In this document: piece by piece, positions 6,112 to 8,503 of the stretch
Layout: each line of letters opens with the position of its first letter
Position numbering within the stretch: the first letter of the stretch is position 1
Source of the DNA: an uncultured Peptostreptococcaceae bacterium
Lineage (GTDB): Bacteria > Bacillota > Clostridia > Peptostreptococcales > Anaerovoracaceae
Direction of reading: 5' to 3'
Assembly: GCA_905236895.1 (NCBI GenBank)
Contig: CAJOQI010000104.1
Span: forward strand, 1 to 8,503
DNA: 8,503 nt
The notes under the pieces: model-generated
The model's input: the letters and a program-made list of their open reading frames with translations, nothing else
What the model was told of the DNA's origin: nothing
Database searches by the model: none
Position numbers and translations under genes: made by a program

Positions 6112-7053
6112 TTGTTAAAGTATTCCCTTAAACGACTTGCTCGATCCCTCATAACCCTTGTTCTGCTGATTATCATAATCTTTGCTTTGTTAAGATTCAT
6201 GCCGGAGGAGGGTTATTTCAGCAATTACGAAAAAATGTCTCCCGCTCAGATAGAGCTGGGACTTACCAAGATGGGCTTAAAGGATCCCCTGTATGTTCAG
6301 GCCGCAAGGTTTATTAAGAATATGCTTCATGGGGACCTTGGTGTATCTTACAGGTATAGGGTAAACACCCCCATTGCTGATATTATCGGGCCTAAAATAA
6401 GGATTTCCGCTAAATTGGGAATCATTACAATGCTTCTTAGCTTGCCCCTGGGCCTTGGCCTTGGTGTAATCATGGCAAGGCATAAGGGCAAATTCTGGGA
6501 TAAGCTGGGTAACGGCTATATAGTATTTATCCAGGCAGTTCCCAATGCGGTATATTTCATCTTTATTCAGCTTTACGGCTCAACATGGCTGAATATAAGC
6601 ATGCTCTATAATGCCAACGACTGGAGGACCATGATCCTTCCCGTTATTTCCTTGGCTCTTCCGTCAATTGCAAGCTATGCTATGTGGCTTAGGAGATATA
6701 TGGTTGACGAGACCAATAAGGACTATATCAAGCTGGCAAGAGCAAAAGGCGTGCCCAATACCACCATCTGGTTTAGGCATGTTTTCAGAAATGCCGTGGT
6801 GCCGATCGTGAACTTAATTCCGGGGTCACTTCTAATGACCATATCCGGATCCATATATACTGAATCCTTCTATTCCATTCCGGGAATGGGGGGCCTTTTG
6901 GTGGACGTAATCAAGCGTCAGGACAATAATATGGTTTTGGTGCTGGTAGTCCTCTTCGCTGCCGTAGGTATCGTAGGACTCCTCCTGGGCGATATCTTCA
7001 TGGCCATAGTTGATCCCAGAATCAGCTTTACAAAGAAGGAGGGGGCAAGATGA
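6112..7053 (+). CDS. oppB: ABC importer inner-membrane permease, OppB/DppB type
   Basis: 313-residue permease of normal family length that forms, with the OppC-type partner, the membrane channel of the importer. TM1 spans about 9-29 and is followed by a usual-size extracytoplasmic region with GDLGVSYRY (74-82). Further helices lie near 101-122, 134-154, 173-193, 228-248 and 275-299. The cytoplasmic coupling loop that contacts the ATPase is clear: DYIKLARAKGVPNTTIW (204-220) with the conserved Gly213, then FRHVFRNAVVPI. ESFYSIPGMGGLLVDVI (251-267) is the classic family motif. The canonical PGDP after TM1 is replaced by PEEG (31-34). Translation starts at TTG. The stop overlaps the next start as ATGA, indicating coupled translation with the OppC-type gene. 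Confidence 0.94.
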   Translation: MLKYSLKRLARSLITLVLLIIIIFALLRFMPEEGYFSNYEKMSPAQIELGLTKMGLKDPLYVQAARFIKNMLHGDLGVSYRYRVNTPIADIIGPKIRISAKLGIITMLLSLPLGLGLGVIMARHKGKFWDKLGNGYIVFIQAVPNAVYFIFIQLYGSTWLNISMLYNANDWRTMILPVISLALPSIASYAMWLRRYMVDETNKDYIKLARAKGVPNTTIWFRHVFRNAVVPIVNLIPGSLLMTISGSIYTESFYSIPGMGGLLVDVIKRQDNNMVLVLVVLFAAVGIVGLLLGDIFMAIVDPRISFTKKEGAR

Positions 7054-8503
7054 GTAAGTTTTCACCTAAAGAAAAGATTACAAGCAAGCTGGCCGCAGCT
7101 CAGGAAGAATATCTTAAGGGTCATCTTATGGAAGACGATCTTACTCCGGAACAGATTGAAAATCTGGACCGAGATCTATTCACCCTGGAAGAAGTGGATG
7201 ACGCTGAAGCTGAAAGAACGGGGTATTCCAATTATTCCTATTGGGGTTCAACATTAAGAATGTTCCTTAAGAATAAGGTTGCGGTATTCAATCTGATTGT
7301 GATGCTGGTTCTGGTACTCTTCACCTTTATCCAACCCTATCTTCCCAACCAATTCGATCCCAACTATGTAAACTACTACGACAGCAAAGCCGTATGGTAT
7401 TTGGTTGAGGATGACGGTTCCTATAAGGCTGAAGGCATCAGTTATACCAAGGGAGACCATCCCGTGGCTCTTGAAGCCAACGAGACCTTGGCGTATATCA
7501 ATACCCCCTATTCTTGGGGCACTCCTGAATGTATACTCTACGACAAGGATGGAAACGAAACCAGGGTAGAGGCCACAGCCCTTCCCAATAACGATGGTTG
7601 GTATTATGTGGTTTCATCAAAGGATGCACCCCATATGGCAATCCAGGCGGAGGACGGCACCAAGAGCACCTTCGTAAATGCTGTATGGCTTACGGTGGAA
7701 GGGGAGAAGAACGCTGTCTATACCTCCGAGGTAAGACTTACGGAGGGAGAACTTCCGGAAAATGTGCCGGAAGGCTATTCCATTGCATATATCAAAGCTC
7801 CCGAAAACTGGGGCGTTCCTCAGCTTAAGGTTCAGAGCGGAACCAATAGTAAGGAAGCGGAGAATATCGAAATGCATCCTGCAGAAGGGGATGCAGGTTG
7901 GTATTACGGATTCTTCCCAAGCGAAAAGAGCACCTTGATTCTTAGGTCCGAGGAAGGAAGTATCAAAGGTATGAACAGAGCCCAGGCCAAGACGGGCCTT
8001 CCTCAGGAGGTTAAGCCTCTTTCCGGCTTTGTTGAAAACAAGCAACCAAACAGAATCTTCTGGTTTGGCACCAACGACATAGGTCAGGATCTATGGAGCC
8101 GTATGTGGAACGGTACCAGAACATCTCTCTTTATCGGAATCATAGTTGCGGTAATAGAGGCTATCGTGGGAATTCTTGCAGGTCTTCTTTGGGGCTATGT
8201 AAGAAAGCTGGACTTCCTCTTCACGGAGCTCTATAACCTGATAGACAATATTCCAAGTACCATTATTCTGATGCTGGCCGCCTATGTAATGAGGCCGGGA
8301 ATCAAGACCATCATTATCGCCATGTGTCTCACAGGCTGGATCGGTCTTGCAAGATTTATTCGTAACCAGGTACTCATCATAAGAGACAGAGACTTCAACC
8401 TGGCATCAAGATGCTTGGGTACTCCCACAAGGAGAATCATAACCAGAAACCTCTTGCCCCAGATGGTAAGCGTTGTAATGCTTAGAATGGCGTTGGCCAT
8501 TCC
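7050..8503 (+). CDS. oppC: ABC importer permease, OppC/DppC type, with large duplicated extracytoplasmic insert (3' partial)
   Basis: Open from ATG at 7050, overlapping the upstream stop by four bases, to the window end: 484 codons plus two bases, with no stop. Residues 1-65 are a long acidic cytoplasmic tail. YWGSTLRMFLKNKVAVFN (64-81) and TM1 (about 77-96) match the OppC N-terminal region. The permease core resumes at FWFGTNDIGQDLWSRMWNG (337-355; canonical GTDxxGRD here reads GTNDIGQD). It continues with helices at about 357-382, 396-414 and 418-437, and a coupling loop DFNLASRCLGTPTRRI (448-463, Gly457). Normal OppC is about 300 residues with a short loop between these parts; here about 230 extra residues (100-330) intervene, expected outside the membrane. 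They contain two related modules, each with YIxxPxxWGxP and GWYY. I infer a docking, ligand-capture or carbohydrate/wall-binding role. About 100 C-terminal residues lie beyond the edge. OppC assignment is confident; insert function is unknown. Confidence 0.93.
   Translation, partial: MSKFSPKEKITSKLAAAQEEYLKGHLMEDDLTPEQIENLDRDLFTLEEVDDAEAERTGYSNYSYWGSTLRMFLKNKVAVFNLIVMLVLVLFTFIQPYLPNQFDPNYVNYYDSKAVWYLVEDDGSYKAEGISYTKGDHPVALEANETLAYINTPYSWGTPECILYDKDGNETRVEATALPNNDGWYYVVSSKDAPHMAIQAEDGTKSTFVNAVWLTVEGEKNAVYTSEVRLTEGELPENVPEGYSIAYIKAPENWGVPQLKVQSGTNSKEAENIEMHPAEGDAGWYYGFFPSEKSTLILRSEEGSIKGMNRAQAKTGLPQEVKPLSGFVENKQPNRIFWFGTNDIGQDLWSRMWNGTRTSLFIGIIVAVIEAIVGILAGLLWGYVRKLDFLFTELYNLIDNIPSTIILMLAAYVMRPGIKTIIIAMCLTGWIGLARFIRNQVLIIRDRDFNLASRCLGTPTRRIITRNLLPQMVSVVMLRMALAI
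7461..7727 (+). other. OppC insert, module 1 (CBM25/26-like beta-sandwich candidate)
   Basis: Residues about 138-226 of the OppC-type permease. Key features are LAYINTPYSWGTP (147-159), ILYDKDGNE (162-170), GWYY (183-186) and AEDGTK (200-205). The order strand-Pro-x-x-Trp-Gly, hydrophobic strand with D-x-D-G, GWYY strand, then a C-terminal E-D-G turn resembles small starch-binding modules, in which aromatic residues contact glucan. The resemblance is by eye only. Confidence 0.45.
7767..7988 (+). other. OppC insert, module 2 (second copy of the same module)
   Basis: Residues about 240-313. IAYIKAPENWGVP (245-257) matches module 1 at 8 of 13 positions (AYI, P, WG, P and a conservative I/L start), exactly 98 residues downstream. 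GWYY (283-286) and a Glu-Glu-Gly turn (301-303) follow at nearly the same spacing: Trp to Trp is 28 residues in module 1 and 30 here. The middle strands have diverged, so the duplication looks old. Confidence 0.55.

Noticed and set aside
7347..8039. OppC insert as a gene fusion error or frameshift between two genes
   Set aside because: The frame is open throughout, codon use matches the flanks, and permease motifs continue in the same frame after the insert, so it is a true internal insertion.
7617..8045. 142-residue open frame on the minus strand opposite the OppC insert
   Set aside because: The sense frame contains the duplicated modules and connects to conserved permease segments on both sides; the antisense product shows no family motif.

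Overview
The window reads as a low-to-moderate GC Gram-positive chromosome, most likely a member of the Clostridia close to Lachnospiraceae (Butyrivibrio/Roseburia-like). This is an inference from the strong AGGAGG-type ribosome binding sites, the lipoprotein signal followed by a long Glu/Ala-rich linker, the cytidylate-kinase-like protein family, and the tight all-plus-strand gene order. No phage, IS, CRISPR, tRNA or rRNA gene was seen. Every gene lies on the + strand and the gene-free gaps are all under 200 bases.

Region 1 (1-2691) holds two adjacent trkH-type potassium-transporter genes. The first is cut by the left edge and keeps all four canonical selectivity-filter loops. The second is complete and keeps filter glycines in loops 2-4, but has no glycine in loop 1 (Cys113 or Ser112 takes its place). 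They probably form a transcription unit that begins outside the window.

Region 2 (2692-3720) is a compact two-gene unit. It has a near-consensus promoter whose -10 box lies inside a perfect 12-bp AT-only inverted repeat, then a cytidylate-kinase-like protein, then a 75-residue single-span membrane protein. That small protein ends in four acidic pentapeptide units, three of them carrying Trp. A strong intrinsic terminator closes the unit.

Region 3 (3721-8503) is the start of an oligopeptide/dipeptide-type ABC importer operon: substrate-binding lipoprotein, OppB-type permease and OppC-type permease (cut by the right edge). A hairpin with a poor U-tract sits between the lipoprotein and permease genes and could lower permease expression relative to the binding protein. 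The ATPase genes are expected downstream but not seen.

The most unusual signal is in the OppC-type permease. It carries an extra block of about 230 residues between TM1 and the rest of the permease core, expected outside the membrane. That block contains an internal duplication of a roughly 75-90-residue module (YIxxPxxWGxP ... GWYY ... [E/D]G) that by eye resembles small beta-sandwich carbohydrate-binding (starch-binding CBM25/26-like) modules. The binding lipoprotein also has an extra acidic segment (about residues 214-260), so two components of this importer have unusual extracytoplasmic elaborations.
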